A stretch of 64,000 nt of DNA from Marinobacterium sp. (GCA_030602245.1 JAUWAC010000002.1:147644-211643), one strand, 5' to 3'. Shown: positions 10,392 to 19,194, counted from the stretch's first letter. A program made the numbers and translations. Notes: generated by a model not told the origin, from the letters alone.

Positions 10392-10979
10392 ATGAGTCGT
10401 GTGAATGATGCCGGTCGGTATGGCCTGGCCGAGTACTTTCGCCAGCAGCTGGATGCACAGTCGCAGCTGCATGCGGATGAGGAAACGCGCTGGTATCTGG
10501 GCAATCTGCTGGAGCGCTTCAGTAGCAGCGATGTGTTGTTCAGCTATGCCGATGGCGAGCGGGGCATTCGCCCGCTGGCGCTTTTATATGACGATGCCAG
10601 TCGTTGCCCGCATGAGCATGAGCGCTGTCTGCTGCTGCGCCAGCTTGGCGATCAGGCGCTGTTTCTGGGCGCGCTGTTTCCCGAGCACTATGCCCGCAAG
10701 GGGATCCGGCGTGACTACTTCATCGGCATGGGCAGCGGCGCCTATGACTATCTGGCCGCGCATGCGCGTGAACTCAGACACGTCTTTGCCGAGCTGGCGG
10801 GCCGCTTTGCGCAGATGCTGGAGCTGGTGGCACGGATCTGTCGGCGCTATCGCGAATACGATGCCGGCGAGATCATGGCGCTGTATCAGCGCTGGCGGGC
10901 GACCGGTAATCCGGCACTGGCGCAGCAGCTGATCGCCGCCGGTATCCCGATCGATGATTCGGGGGAGCGCAGCCACTGA
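10392..10979 (+). CDS. Conserved protein of unknown function
   Basis: The product of 195 aa has no signal peptide or membrane helix and looks mostly helical. Its most conserved-looking parts are the N-terminal YFRQQLDAQ...WYLGNLLERF and the central LRQLGDQALFLGALFPEH followed by DYFIGMGSGAYDYLA. I have an impression of similar proteins in other proteobacteria, but no function attaches to them. The ATG at 10392 has GGGAGG upstream. It is transcribed divergently from groES across a 208-bp AT-rich gap containing the heat-shock promoter, which hints at, but does not prove, a stress link. The next gene lies 81 bp downstream on the same strand. Confidence 0.7.
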   Translation: MSRVNDAGRYGLAEYFRQQLDAQSQLHADEETRWYLGNLLERFSSSDVLFSYADGERGIRPLALLYDDASRCPHEHERCLLLRQLGDQALFLGALFPEHYARKGIRRDYFIGMGSGAYDYLAAHARELRHVFAELAGRFAQMLELVARICRRYREYDAGEIMALYQRWRATGNPALAQQLIAAGIPIDDSGERSH

Positions 10980-11060
10980 ACGCCATCCGCGAGATCCATG
11001 GCTGCGCAGCCCGGCAGCGGTTGCCGGCACTGACAATGCCCGCCCGGGCCAGGAGCTGAA

Positions 11061-12899
11061 GTGACTCAGGAGCAGCTGCTCATCGTCGCTATCCTGTTGG
11101 CGACCATGCTGATGTTCGTCACCGGGCGCTGGCGCCATGATATGGTCGCCGGCGCGGCGCTGCTGGCCTGTGTCCTGAGCGGACTGATTCCGGCCGACGA
11201 GGCATTCAGCGGTTTTGCGCACCCGGCGGTGGTGACGGTGGCCTGTGTGCTGGTGCTGAGCCGCGCGCTGCAGTACACCGGCGCCGTGGATCTGCTCACC
11301 CGTCACGCGCTGCCTGCCAATGCGGGCCCCACGCTGAGCCTGATGGCGCTGACCGGGCTCGGCGCGCTGCTGTCCGGTTTCATGAACAATGTCGGCGCGA
11401 TGGCGCTGTTGATGCCGGTCGCGATGCAACTCGCCGCACGGCTTGAGCTGACACCCGGGCAGGTGCTGATGCCGCTCGCATTTGGCACCATCCTCGGGGG
11501 GCTGACCACGCTGATCGGGACGCCGCCAAACCTGATCGTGTCGGGCTTTCGCAGCGAGAGCATCGGCGCCGGCTTTGCCATGTTCGACTTCACGGCGGTG
11601 GGGCTGCCGGTGGCCGTGCTCAGCGCGCTGTTCATTGCGCTGCTGGGATGGCGCCTGGTGCCGGCGCGCAAGCAGCCGGGGCGAGAAGGGTTTGACACCG
11701 GTGCCTATGTCACCGAGGCACGGGTGACAAAAGAGAGCCGTGTGGCCGGCAAATTGCTGCGCGAGATCGAGTCCGAGCTGGAGCAGGCCGATGCGCAGGT
11801 GATCGGTCTGGTGCGCAATGAGGTGCGGCTTAATGCACCCACCTCCGGGCGGCGTATTCGGGCCGGTGACATTCTCGTCATCGAAGCCGATGTGGAGTCT
11901 CTGGCCGGTGTGCTGAGCGGGTTGGGGCTGGAGCTTGAGGAGGCGGCATCTGCGGCCGAACAGGGCTCTGGCGAAGACGCCTCGGGTGGCACGGATGAGG
12001 CGGCCGAGGAGGCCGATACCCGCGCATCGAACCGCAGCGGCGAAGGCATGATCATGATGGAGCTGGTGGTGCGCACCGAGTCGCGGTTGCAGGGGCGCTC
12101 GGCCCGCGACATCCAGCTGCGGACTCGCTACGGACTGAATCTGCTGGCGGTTTCGCGCGAAGGGTCGCGCATGAAGGCGCGGCTGCGCACACTGAAAATC
12201 CGCGCCGGGGATCTGCTGCTGATGCAGGGGGCAGAGGAAGCGCTGAGCGACTTTGCGGCTGACAACGGCTGCGTACCGCTGGCAGAGCGGGAGCTGCGTA
12301 TCCCCGATCGCGGCAAGGCGCTGGCGGCTTCGCTGATCATGCTGGCGGCGGTTGCCGCAGCCGCACTTTCGCTGCTGCCCACGGCGATCGCGTTTGCCGC
12401 CGGTGTGCTGGCCACGATGGCGCTGCGGACCCTGCCATTGCGGGCGGTCTACGATGCGATCGACTGGCCGGTCATCGTCCTGCTGGGAGCACTGATGCCG
12501 GTGGCTGCGGTCATGGAGAACACCGGCACCGCGGCACTCGTGGCCGAGCTGCTGCTCGAACAGGTGGCCGGCGGCAGCGCGCCGCTCGCCATCGGCCTGA
12601 TCCTGACGCTGACGATGTTGGTGTCATGCGTGGTCAATAATGCCGCCACTGCCGCGGCGATGTGCCCGATCGCTCTGGGCGCCGCGGCGACGCTGGGTGT
12701 CAGCGACGACGCCTTCCTGATGGCGGTGGCGATCGGCGCGTCCTGCGCCTTCCTGACCCCGATCGGCCACCAGAACAACACCCTGATACTGGGGCCTGGC
12801 GGGTTCCATTTCAGTGATTACTGGCGCCTGGGGCTGCCGGTATCACTGCTGGTGATGCTGATCAGCGTGCCGCTGCTGCTGTGGGTCTGGCCGCTGTAG
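11061..12899 (+). CDS. SLC13/DASS-type anion permease with two RCK_C domains
   Basis: The 612-aa membrane protein has two halves of about five helices each, both carrying the family's re-entrant Asn signature (FMNNVGAMALLMP at about 110 and VVNNAATAAAMCP at about 525). Between them, from about residue 200 to 420, lie two soluble TrkA-C/RCK_C domains (KLLREIESELEQADAQVIGLVR and ARDIQLRTRYGLNLLAVSR). This build is that of the CitT/SLC13-like transporters for dicarboxylates or sulfate; the RCK_C parts probably bind a regulatory ligand. An unusual acidic linker (about 295-330) separates the two RCK_C domains. The start is GTG at 11061 with AGGAG six bases upstream. Substrate unknown. Confidence 0.88.
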   Translation: MTQEQLLIVAILLATMLMFVTGRWRHDMVAGAALLACVLSGLIPADEAFSGFAHPAVVTVACVLVLSRALQYTGAVDLLTRHALPANAGPTLSLMALTGLGALLSGFMNNVGAMALLMPVAMQLAARLELTPGQVLMPLAFGTILGGLTTLIGTPPNLIVSGFRSESIGAGFAMFDFTAVGLPVAVLSALFIALLGWRLVPARKQPGREGFDTGAYVTEARVTKESRVAGKLLREIESELEQADAQVIGLVRNEVRLNAPTSGRRIRAGDILVIEADVESLAGVLSGLGLELEEAASAAEQGSGEDASGGTDEAAEEADTRASNRSGEGMIMMELVVRTESRLQGRSARDIQLRTRYGLNLLAVSREGSRMKARLRTLKIRAGDLLLMQGAEEALSDFAADNGCVPLAERELRIPDRGKALAASLIMLAAVAAAALSLLPTAIAFAAGVLATMALRTLPLRAVYDAIDWPVIVLLGALMPVAAVMENTGTAALVAELLLEQVAGGSAPLAIGLILTLTMLVSCVVNNAATAAAMCPIALGAAATLGVSDDAFLMAVAIGASCAFLTPIGHQNNTLILGPGGFHFSDYWRLGLPVSLLVMLISVPLLLWVWPL

Positions 12900-12919
12900 T
12901 TCCTGTCGTGCCGTCATCA

Positions 12920-14140
12920 TCAGCGCTTGAGCAGCGCATTCAGCTTGCAGCCCTCGTCGGCTGCTTCGGCGAAGGTGGGGGAGATACCGGCCGCCAGCAG
13001 TTTGCGCGCGGCCATATGGTCGGCGGGCTTGTTCACCGTATGCACGGCGATCAGCTGCTCGCCACGGTACAGGAACAGGGTAAATTTACCGCTGTCCATG
13101 TCGCCGCGCTGAACCACACGGTCATAGCCCTGATGCAGCCCCGCCATCTGCAGCTTGTATTCATACTGATCGGACCAGAACCAGGGCACGGCATCGTAGC
13201 GGGCATCCTCACCACAGATGTTGGCTGCGATCACTCTGGCCTGATCGACGGCGTTCTGCACCGACTCGATGCGGGTACGCCGGCCGGCCATCGGGTGTTC
13301 GCAACAGACGGCATCGCCGGCAGCCCAGATCGACGGGTCACGGGTGCGGCAGTGGCGGTCGACCAGAATACCCTGTTCGCAGTCGAGGCCGGCCTGCTCG
13401 GCAAGGCGCGTATCCGGGGTGACGCCGATGCCGGCGACCAGCAGGTCGCACGCAAGCGTTCGGCCATCGCTGGTGGTGACAGTCAGGCGACCCTCCCGGC
13501 GGCGGGTGACGGTTTCGATGCGGCTGTGCAGACGGATATCGGCGCCCTGTTCGCGGTGGCGCGCCTGCATGAAAGCGGACAGCTCCGGCGTCACGCTCTG
13601 GGCCAGAATGCGCTCGCCGCGCACCAGAACGGTGACCCGTTTGCCGAGTTTGACCGCCGTGGCGGCGAACTCCAGGCCGATGAAGCCGCCGCCGACGACG
13701 ACGATCTCTTCCACCGCATCGAGGCGTGCCCGAATGCCGTTGATGTCATCAAGCGATTTGATGTAGTGCACATCGCCCGCGACCTCCTCGGGTACTGCCA
13801 GCGGGCGCAGCTGTGCGCCGGGTGCGAGCACCAGTTGGTCGTAAGCGATGGTCTGACCGTTGTCGAGCCGGACCTGTTTTGCCGCGCGCTCGATCGCTTC
13901 GGCACGGCGGCCCAGATGCAGCGCCACTGATTGCTCGGCAAACCAGCTTTCGGCACGGAACAGCAGCGTATTCGGATCGGCGCCGTCAAGCAGGTAGCTT
14001 TTCGACAGCGGCGGGCGCTGATAGGGCAGATGCGGCTCGGCGTCGATCAGTGCGATCGAACCGGTATAGCCGCCCTTGCGCAGGCTGTCGATGCACTGAA
14101 AGCCGGCATGGCCGCCGCCGATGATGACGATGCCGGCCAT
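12920..14140 (-). CDS. NAD(P)H:ferredoxin reductase, putidaredoxin-reductase type
   Basis: The 406-aa flavoprotein begins with an FAD-binding motif (IVIIGGGHAGFQ), has a second dinucleotide motif for NAD(P)H (VVVGGGFIGLEFAA, near residue 150), and the late FAD contact IWAAGDAV. PYQRPPLSKSYL is typical of ferredoxin reductases serving oxygenases and P450s. It passes electrons from NAD(P)H to the [2Fe-2S] ferredoxin encoded one base upstream. Its stop converges with the permease gene 20 bp away. Together with the ferredoxin and P450 it forms a complete class I system. The redox partnership is inferred from gene order. Confidence 0.93.
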   Translation of the reverse strand: MAGIVIIGGGHAGFQCIDSLRKGGYTGSIALIDAEPHLPYQRPPLSKSYLLDGADPNTLLFRAESWFAEQSVALHLGRRAEAIERAAKQVRLDNGQTIAYDQLVLAPGAQLRPLAVPEEVAGDVHYIKSLDDINGIRARLDAVEEIVVVGGGFIGLEFAATAVKLGKRVTVLVRGERILAQSVTPELSAFMQARHREQGADIRLHSRIETVTRRREGRLTVTTSDGRTLACDLLVAGIGVTPDTRLAEQAGLDCEQGILVDRHCRTRDPSIWAAGDAVCCEHPMAGRRTRIESVQNAVDQARVIAANICGEDARYDAVPWFWSDQYEYKLQMAGLHQGYDRVVQRGDMDSGKFTLFLYRGEQLIAVHTVNKPADHMAARKLLAAGISPTFAEAADEGCKLNALLKR

Positions 14141-14141
14141 C

Positions 14142-14465
14142 TCAGCTCTGCTCCTCGGGCAGACGCACGACGATGCCGTCGAGGGCGTCTGACATGCGGA
14201 TCTGGCAGCTCAGTCGGCTGTTTGGCAGGCGCTCGCTGACGGTGCCGTCGAGCAGCTCGTCCTCGTTCTCGCTCATCTCCGGCAGCTTGTCGAGAAACGC
14301 CTCGTCGATATAGCAGTGACAGGTGGCGCAGGCGCAGGAACCGCTGCACTCACCCTCGATGCCGTCGATGCCATTCATGACGGCGCCCTGCATCAGCGTC
14401 ATACCGTTGGCCAGATCCAGTTCGGTGGTGTTGCCGGCAAAATCGATATAGGTAACCCTGGACAT
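14142..14465 (-). CDS. [2Fe-2S] ferredoxin, adrenodoxin/putidaredoxin type
   Basis: The protein of 107 aa has the vertebrate-type cluster motif with ligands expected at Cys40, Cys46, Cys49 and Cys87 (C-X5-C-X2-C...C); Cys44 and Cys51 are extra. The acidic helix after the cluster (EMSENEDELLDG) is the usual docking face for P450 and reductase. It sits between the P450 and reductase genes on one strand and should shuttle single electrons between them in the cytoplasm. One base separates its stop from the reductase start. Confidence 0.95.
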   Translation of the reverse strand: MSRVTYIDFAGNTTELDLANGMTLMQGAVMNGIDGIEGECSGSCACATCHCYIDEAFLDKLPEMSENEDELLDGTVSERLPNSRLSCQIRMSDALDGIVVRLPEEQS

Positions 14466-14559
14466 CTCGTTTTCCTCAATCTTGTCGTTGTTGCGTGTTA
14501 CTCAGTGCGGCGGCAGCTGTGGTCGCATCCGGTCGACTGGCTGCCACCACGGAGGCGGC

Positions 14560-14583
14560 AGCGCGCCCCCTGAGGGGGCTACG
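14560..14583. other. Hairpin between the P450 and ferredoxin genes
   Basis: GCCCCC-TGA-GGGGGC (14565-14579) forms a 6-bp GC stem, extended by AGCG/CGCT flanks. It lies in the 130-bp gap of the operon without a T tract, so it is more likely a processing or mRNA-stability element, or a REP-like sequence, than a full terminator. Confidence 0.4.
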
Positions 14584-14595
14584 CTCCTGTTCGGC

Positions 14596-15756
14596 TCAGG
14601 CCCTGACCCACAGATGCAGCGGGCTGCGGAACGTGGAGGACGGCATCCATTCCAGCTCCTGCTCGACGGCGTGGATCGTCGGGTACATCTGCAGAATCTC
14701 CTCGACGGCGATCTTGCACGCCAGGCGCGCGATGGCGGTGCCGAGGCAGGCGTGTACGCCGCCGCCGAAGCCGAGATGCCCCTTCGGCTTGCGCGCCAGA
14801 TCGTAGACATCCGGGTTCGGGAACTGGCGCTCGTCGCGGTTGCCCGAACCGTAGGCGAGGCAGACGAAATCACCGGGCTTGAGGGTCTGGCCGTGCAGTG
14901 TGATCTCCTTCTGGACGCAACGCTTGAAGCGCTGTGCCGAGGTGTTGTAGCGCAGGCTTTCCTCGATCGCGTCCGGAATCTTCGACGGGTCTGCCACCAG
15001 CGCATCGCGCACGTCGGTGAACTCGGTCAGGTTCTTCATCAGCATGCTCATGAAGCCGGACAGGGACTCGATACCGGCCATGATCAGCGTCGTGACCGTC
15101 AGCTGGATCTCTCGATCCTGCAGTTTTTCACCATCGATCTCGGCCAGGATGAACTGGCTCAGCAGGTCTTCGCCCGGCTCACGCTTGCGGATCTCCACCA
15201 GCGTATCGGCGTAGTCACGCATCCATTCGAACGCGGCCAGATGTTCCGGCGACTTGGTGCGGGTGACCGGGTCCGACTGCACCATGAGTACGGCTTTCTC
15301 GCGCACCTGATCGAGGTTTTCCGGCGGCAGGTTGAACAGGTAGGCGATCAGATCCACCGTGTAGTTGGCGGAGAAATCCTCGACGAAATCGAACGGCTGC
15401 TTGTCGCGGACCGCCTCGAGACGATTGCGTGCCGCGGCTCGGGCCGGCTCGATCAGGTGGTCGAGCGCCCGCTTCATCACCGCCTTCTGAATCAGGGCGC
15501 GCATGCGGTCGTGGCGGGGAGGATCGGAGGTGCCCAGTGTGGCGCCGGCGCGGTTCGGCATCTCGGACATCAGATTGCCGCTGGCCGACGAGAAGGTCTC
15601 CCAGTCGTTCAGCGCCATGACGATATCCTGATAGCGGGACAGAACCCACATGTTCGCTTCTTCGCTCCAGAAACACGGATATTCGTCGCGCAGGGTCTTA
15701 TACGCCGGGAAGGGATTGGCGTCGATCTCTGGAGAGAACGGATCGAATCGGAACAT
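14596..15756 (-). CDS. Cytochrome P450 (bacterial class I)
   Basis: The 386-aa protein carries the heme loop FGGGVHACLG with the thiolate ligand at Cys337, the K-helix ExxR (EESLR) and an I-helix motif MAGIES at 226-231. In most P450s the last motif ends in D/E-T; here it is E230-S231, so a serine replaces the threonine that helps activate oxygen. There is no membrane anchor, as expected for a soluble bacterial enzyme. Its own ferredoxin and reductase follow on the same strand. The substrate cannot be read from sequence; the adjacent Lrp-type regulator and amino-acid genes are not good evidence for one. A dyad-rich region upstream is the likely control site. Confidence 0.95.
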   Translation of the reverse strand: MFRFDPFSPEIDANPFPAYKTLRDEYPCFWSEEANMWVLSRYQDIVMALNDWETFSSASGNLMSEMPNRAGATLGTSDPPRHDRMRALIQKAVMKRALDHLIEPARAAARNRLEAVRDKQPFDFVEDFSANYTVDLIAYLFNLPPENLDQVREKAVLMVQSDPVTRTKSPEHLAAFEWMRDYADTLVEIRKREPGEDLLSQFILAEIDGEKLQDREIQLTVTTLIMAGIESLSGFMSMLMKNLTEFTDVRDALVADPSKIPDAIEESLRYNTSAQRFKRCVQKEITLHGQTLKPGDFVCLAYGSGNRDERQFPNPDVYDLARKPKGHLGFGGGVHACLGTAIARLACKIAVEEILQMYPTIHAVEQELEWMPSSTFRSPLHLWVRA

Positions 15757-15815
15757 CGCTCAACCTCGCGTTTGTCGTTGTTATCGGATACGAGGTTTCA
15801 TTTTAGGAGCGGTGT

Positions 15816-15892
15816 TGACCCCTCAGGAATGCATTTAGAGGGTCACTGCTTGTACTTTTGGAACACATAGGCACATTTTTTATATGCCTATG
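15816..15892. promoter_or_regulatory. Two dyads upstream of the P450 operon
   Basis: CATAGGCA (15866-15873) and TGCCTATG (15885-15892) form a perfect 8-11-8 inverted repeat whose AT-rich centre contains TATAAA on the P450 strand. A second imperfect dyad, TGACCCCTC (15816-15824) with GAGGGTCA (15838-15845), lies between it and the gene. No T tract follows either, so operator sites are likelier than terminators. The 177-bp gap holds no other gene. Confidence 0.55.
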
Positions 15893-15933
15893 AGTGCTGT
15901 GCCTTTGCGGTTCCGGCAGCGGCCTGAGTGGGT

Positions 15934-16434
15934 TCAGTCTTCGCGGCCGTTGGCTTCCGTCGGCAGCGCAGACTGTTCCTTGACCTCTTCCATGACGATA
16001 TAACTCTTGGAGTTCTTGACGCCGGGGAGGGTCAGCAGCATCTGGCCGAGCAGCTCGCGGTATTGCGACATATCCTGCAGGCGCGCCTTGAGCAGGTAGT
16101 CGGCATCGCCGGAGACCAGATGGCACTCAAGGATGTAGGGCAGGGTTTCCACCGCGCGGTTGAACTTTTCGAACGCGTCCGGGGACTGGTAGGAAAGCGC
16201 GATCTCGACGAATACCAGCAGGTTGTAGTCGAGCATTTCGGGGTTGATGCGGGCGTGGTAGCCGGTGATGACGCCGTCGCGTTCCAGGCGCTTGACGCGT
16301 TCCATGCAGGGGGTTGTCGACAGACCGACCCGATCGGCAAGCTCAGTGTAGGAGACTCGGCCTTCCTGTTGCAGGATGCTCAGGATGTTGCGATCGATCC
16401 GGTCGAGCTTTCTCTGTTTCTGTGTACTGGCCAT
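15934..16434 (-). CDS. Lrp/AsnC-family regulator (DadR/BkdR-like)
   Basis: The protein of 166 aa has an N-terminal winged helix-turn-helix (LDRIDRNILSILQQEGRVSYTELADRVGLS) and a C-terminal RAM ligand domain with the GDADYLLKARLQD stretch that forms the effector-binding interface of Lrp proteins. It is divergent from ridA-dadX across 340 bp. In Pseudomonas the same kind of regulator controls the alanine-catabolic dadA-ridA-dadX operon, so alanine or another amino acid is the probable effector here. It might also act on the P450 operon downstream on its own strand. Confidence 0.92.
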   Translation of the reverse strand: MASTQKQRKLDRIDRNILSILQQEGRVSYTELADRVGLSTTPCMERVKRLERDGVITGYHARINPEMLDYNLLVFVEIALSYQSPDAFEKFNRAVETLPYILECHLVSGDADYLLKARLQDMSQYRELLGQMLLTLPGVKNSKSYIVMEEVKEQSALPTEANGRED

Positions 16435-16774
16435 AATTTGGTTTTTATTTCTGACTTATCGGAAAAAACAGTTTCATTTTATCGGTGAATTGCGAAATAC
16501 ACAAAAAATTAATCTGAATCATTGTTTACAATGAATGCCGGTCCGGCTTCGTTGTTCAGAGCAATAAGTGTACCGCGCATGTATCCGCTTGGGGAGTTGT
16601 GCAAACGCCACCGGATGTCGTGTGCAGACATGTGCCGGCTGAAATGGGGCTGGCAGCCCGACCGGGCTTGGGCGAAGATAGGCGGCTCAGCTCCTCCGCC
16701 CGAAGCTGACCTTTGCAATACAGAGACTATAACAGCAGAGCCACAAAAACAGTTTTGTGACTGAAGGATCAACT
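16435..16774. promoter_or_regulatory. Divergent control region between the Lrp-type gene and ridA
   Basis: No gene is supported in these 340 bp. The half next to the regulator is AT-rich and contains ATTGT-TT-ACAAT (about 16523-16534). Close to ridA, CACAAAA-ACAG-TTTTGTG (16742-16759) is a perfect 7-4-7 inverted repeat ending 15 bases before the ridA ATG. That position would let it act as an operator or as an mRNA hairpin near the ribosome-binding site. TATAAC at about 16727 is a possible -10. There is no remnant of dadA. Confidence 0.5.
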
Positions 16775-17164
16775 ATGTCCAACAAGAGCATTATCAGTAC
16801 CGAAAAAGCACCGGCCGCGATCGGCCCGTACTCTCAGGCCGTCAAGGTGGGCAACACCGTCTACATGTCGGGTCAGATCCCGCTGGTGCCGGAAACGATG
16901 GAAGTCGTGACCGAGTCATTCGAGGCTCAGGCCGTGCAGGTGTTCGAAAACCTGAGCGCAGTGGCCGAGGCGGCCGGTGGTTCTCTGGCCGATATCGTGA
17001 AGCTGACGATCCTGCTGTCGGACATGGACCGCTTTGCCGAGGTCAACAGCGTGATGGAGCGCTATTTCAAGGCGCCGTTCCCGGCCCGTGCCGCGTATGC
17101 GGTGAAAGCGCTGCCGAAAGGCGTTGATATCGAAATCGAAGGTGTGATGGTAACAGCCGGCTGA
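16775..17164 (+). CDS. ridA: RidA family enamine/imine deaminase
   Basis: The protein of 129 aa is the size of RidA (YjgF/YER057c). It shows the N-terminal [12 protein letters not shown] motif, the SGQIPL strand, and FPARAAYAV with the arginine that binds the carboxylate of 2-aminoacrylate-type intermediates, followed by [10 protein letters not shown]. RidA trimers hydrolyse reactive enamines released by PLP enzymes. The next gene, 28 bp downstream, encodes such an enzyme, alanine racemase. The ATG at 16775 with AAGGA upstream is preferred over a longer reading from 16757. Confidence 0.95.
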   Translation: MSNKSIISTEKAPAAIGPYSQAVKVGNTVYMSGQIPLVPETMEVVTESFEAQAVQVFENLSAVAEAAGGSLADIVKLTILLSDMDRFAEVNSVMERYFKAPFPARAAYAVKALPKGVDIEIEGVMVTAG

Positions 17165-17192
17165 TCAGACCGGCTGGGGCGGAGGAGAGTTC

Positions 17193-18275
17193 ATGAGTCG
17201 TAAAGTGCGTGCCGATGTGGATCTGGATGCGATCCGGCACAACTACCGGCTGGCCCTTGCTCAGGCGCCGAGCGCCCGGGCGGTGGCCATTATCAAGGCC
17301 AATGCGTATGGCCACGGTGCCGTGCCGGTGGCGCGGGCGCTGGAGCCGGAGGTGCCGGCGTTTGGCGTCGCGGCAATCGAAGAAGCACTGGAGTTGCGTG
17401 AAGCGGGCATTCAGGTTCCGATCATGTTGCTGGAAGGCTGTTTCGATGCCGACGAGTTGCCGCTGGTTGATCGCCACGGATTCTGGCCGGCGCTGCACAG
17501 CGATCATCAGCTGGAGGCGCTGGAAGCGGCGAATATGAAAAGCCGTTTCCCGGTGTTCCTGAAGGTCGATACCGGGATGCACCGTCTTGGCTTTGCACCG
17601 GCGGATGTGCCCTCGCGGGTACAACGCCTGCAGGCACTGGCGTGTGTCGAAGAGGTGATCATCATGACGCACTTCGCCCGCTCGGATGAGCCGCAGCAGG
17701 GTGCGACTCAGGCGCAGATCGAGTGCTTTGAATCACTGCAGGGCATCGACGGTCTGGGCGCCTGCCTGTCCAATTCGGCAGCGGTGATGGCATGGCCGCG
17801 TGCGCACGGCAACTGGGTACGTCCCGGCATGATGCTGTACGGCGCGACGCCGTTCGGTGAGCCGCAGGCGGTTGCGGATCAGCTGCAGCCGGCGATGACG
17901 CTGAGCACCGAGATCATCGCGCTGCGCGATGTTGCGGTCGGCGAGACGGTGGGCTACGGCGGCACCTTCGTGTGCGAGCGGCCGACCCGCATCGCGACCA
18001 TCGCCATGGGCTACGGCGACGGCTATCCGCGCCATGCCCGTAACGGTACGCCGACGATCGTGCGTGGGCAGCGTGCTCCGGTCGCCGGTCGCGTGTCGAT
18101 GGATATGATGACGCTGGATGTCACCGATGTGCCGGGCGTGCAGATCGGCGATCGTGTCGAGCTGTTCGGCAAGCAGTTGTCGGTGGCGGAAGTGGCCACC
18201 TGGTGCGATACCATCCCCTACACCATGGTGACCTGCCTGACGCCGCGCGTACCGCGCTACTACAGTGGCGAGTAA
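17193..18275 (+). CDS. dadX: Alanine racemase (probably the catabolic DadX type)
   Basis: The 360-aa protein has the PLP lysine at residue 35 (AIIKANAYGHG) and the second catalytic base, Tyr255, in VGYGGTF. The arginine that holds the pyridine nitrogen falls in the MGYGDGYPR/GRVSMDMM region. The homodimer interconverts L- and D-alanine. The arrangement divergent Lrp regulator, then ridA, then racemase, copies the Pseudomonas dad locus, which argues for the catabolic isozyme. The D-amino-acid dehydrogenase dadA that normally leads that operon is missing. If no other alr exists in the genome, this gene would also serve the cell wall. Confidence 0.94.
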   Translation: MSRKVRADVDLDAIRHNYRLALAQAPSARAVAIIKANAYGHGAVPVARALEPEVPAFGVAAIEEALELREAGIQVPIMLLEGCFDADELPLVDRHGFWPALHSDHQLEALEAANMKSRFPVFLKVDTGMHRLGFAPADVPSRVQRLQALACVEEVIIMTHFARSDEPQQGATQAQIECFESLQGIDGLGACLSNSAAVMAWPRAHGNWVRPGMMLYGATPFGEPQAVADQLQPAMTLSTEIIALRDVAVGETVGYGGTFVCERPTRIATIAMGYGDGYPRHARNGTPTIVRGQRAPVAGRVSMDMMTLDVTDVPGVQIGDRVELFGKQLSVAEVATWCDTIPYTMVTCLTPRVPRYYSGE

Positions 18276-18307
18276 CGCACGCGGCGACTAACCCAGGGTG
18301 TCTCGCC

Positions 18308-19108
18308 TCAGTGACGGTCGAGCAGCCGCACCAGCAGCTGCTTGACCGTGTCCGGTTCAAACGGCTTGTCGGCCAGCGCGTCGACGCCGGATTGACTGAT
18401 ATTGCGCAGGTGAGCGTCCTGCGCCTCAGATGTGACCATCAGAATTGGCAGGTGCGCGTGCATCTCCGAGTGGCGGATGAAGTCGGCCAGCTCGGCACCG
18501 TTGACCTCTGGCATGTTGTAGTCGGTGACAACCAGATCCACCACCTCCCGCTGCAGCTTTTCAATCGCCTCGCGACCGTCGCCAGCCTCCACGATGTGGC
18601 GGATACCGAGGTTTTCCAGCACGCGCAGGATATGGCGGCGCGCCATGCGACTGTCGTCGACGACCATGACCCGCAGGCTGTCGACATCAAACATCTCCAG
18701 ATCCAGATCCTGAGGATCGAGCAGATCCAGCGTTGCGTTCAGCGCGGCGCCAAGCTGCACGCGGGTGAAGGGTTTGGGCAGGATCGCGACGACCCCGGAC
18801 TGCTTGAAGATTTCGAGCTGTTCGCGCCGGTTTTCGCTGGAGATCAGCATGAAAGGGGTGTCGCTGAGCGCGGGGCGGGAGCGGACATACTGCAGCAGCT
18901 GATCGGCCGAGCCGTCGGGGTAGTGCAGGGCACTGATGATCAGATCCGGATGCAGACGTTCGATCAGTTCCACGGCTTCGGCATGGGTGCCAACGGCGTC
19001 GATCGCCAGTACATGCTCATCTTCGAGCTGGTGCATGATGATCTTGCGCTGCATCGGGGAGGGTTCGACCAGCAGGATATGCAGATCATCGGTGCTGATG
19101 CGGGACAT
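18308..19108 (-). CDS. Response regulator with two receiver domains, the first degenerate
   Basis: The protein of 266 aa consists of two CheY-like domains and no output domain. The second is canonical: VVDDS at its start, the phospho-acceptor Asp in VVTDYNMP, a T/S switch (MVTSEAQ) and lysine in ADKPF. The first keeps the fold (ILLVEPSPMQRKII, PKPF) but has VEPS instead of a DD pair, and alanine where the Asp should be (IISALHYP), so it cannot be phosphorylated in the usual way. The ATG at 19108 with AAGGA six bases upstream is chosen over two upstream starts. No kinase is adjacent. A phosphorelay or chemotaxis role is possible, but only by family. Confidence 0.9.
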   Translation of the reverse strand: MSRISTDDLHILLVEPSPMQRKIIMHQLEDEHVLAIDAVGTHAEAVELIERLHPDLIISALHYPDGSADQLLQYVRSRPALSDTPFMLISSENRREQLEIFKQSGVVAILPKPFTRVQLGAALNATLDLLDPQDLDLEMFDVDSLRVMVVDDSRMARRHILRVLENLGIRHIVEAGDGREAIEKLQREVVDLVVTDYNMPEVNGAELADFIRHSEMHAHLPILMVTSEAQDAHLRNISQSGVDALADKPFEPDTVKQLLVRLLDRH

Positions 19109-19194
19109 GGGCATTCCTTGAGCGGCTCTTGTTATCACCTCTAACGATAAAGCCACAGTAACTGTAATGCCATAGTTCCGACGGGGGAGCGGGG

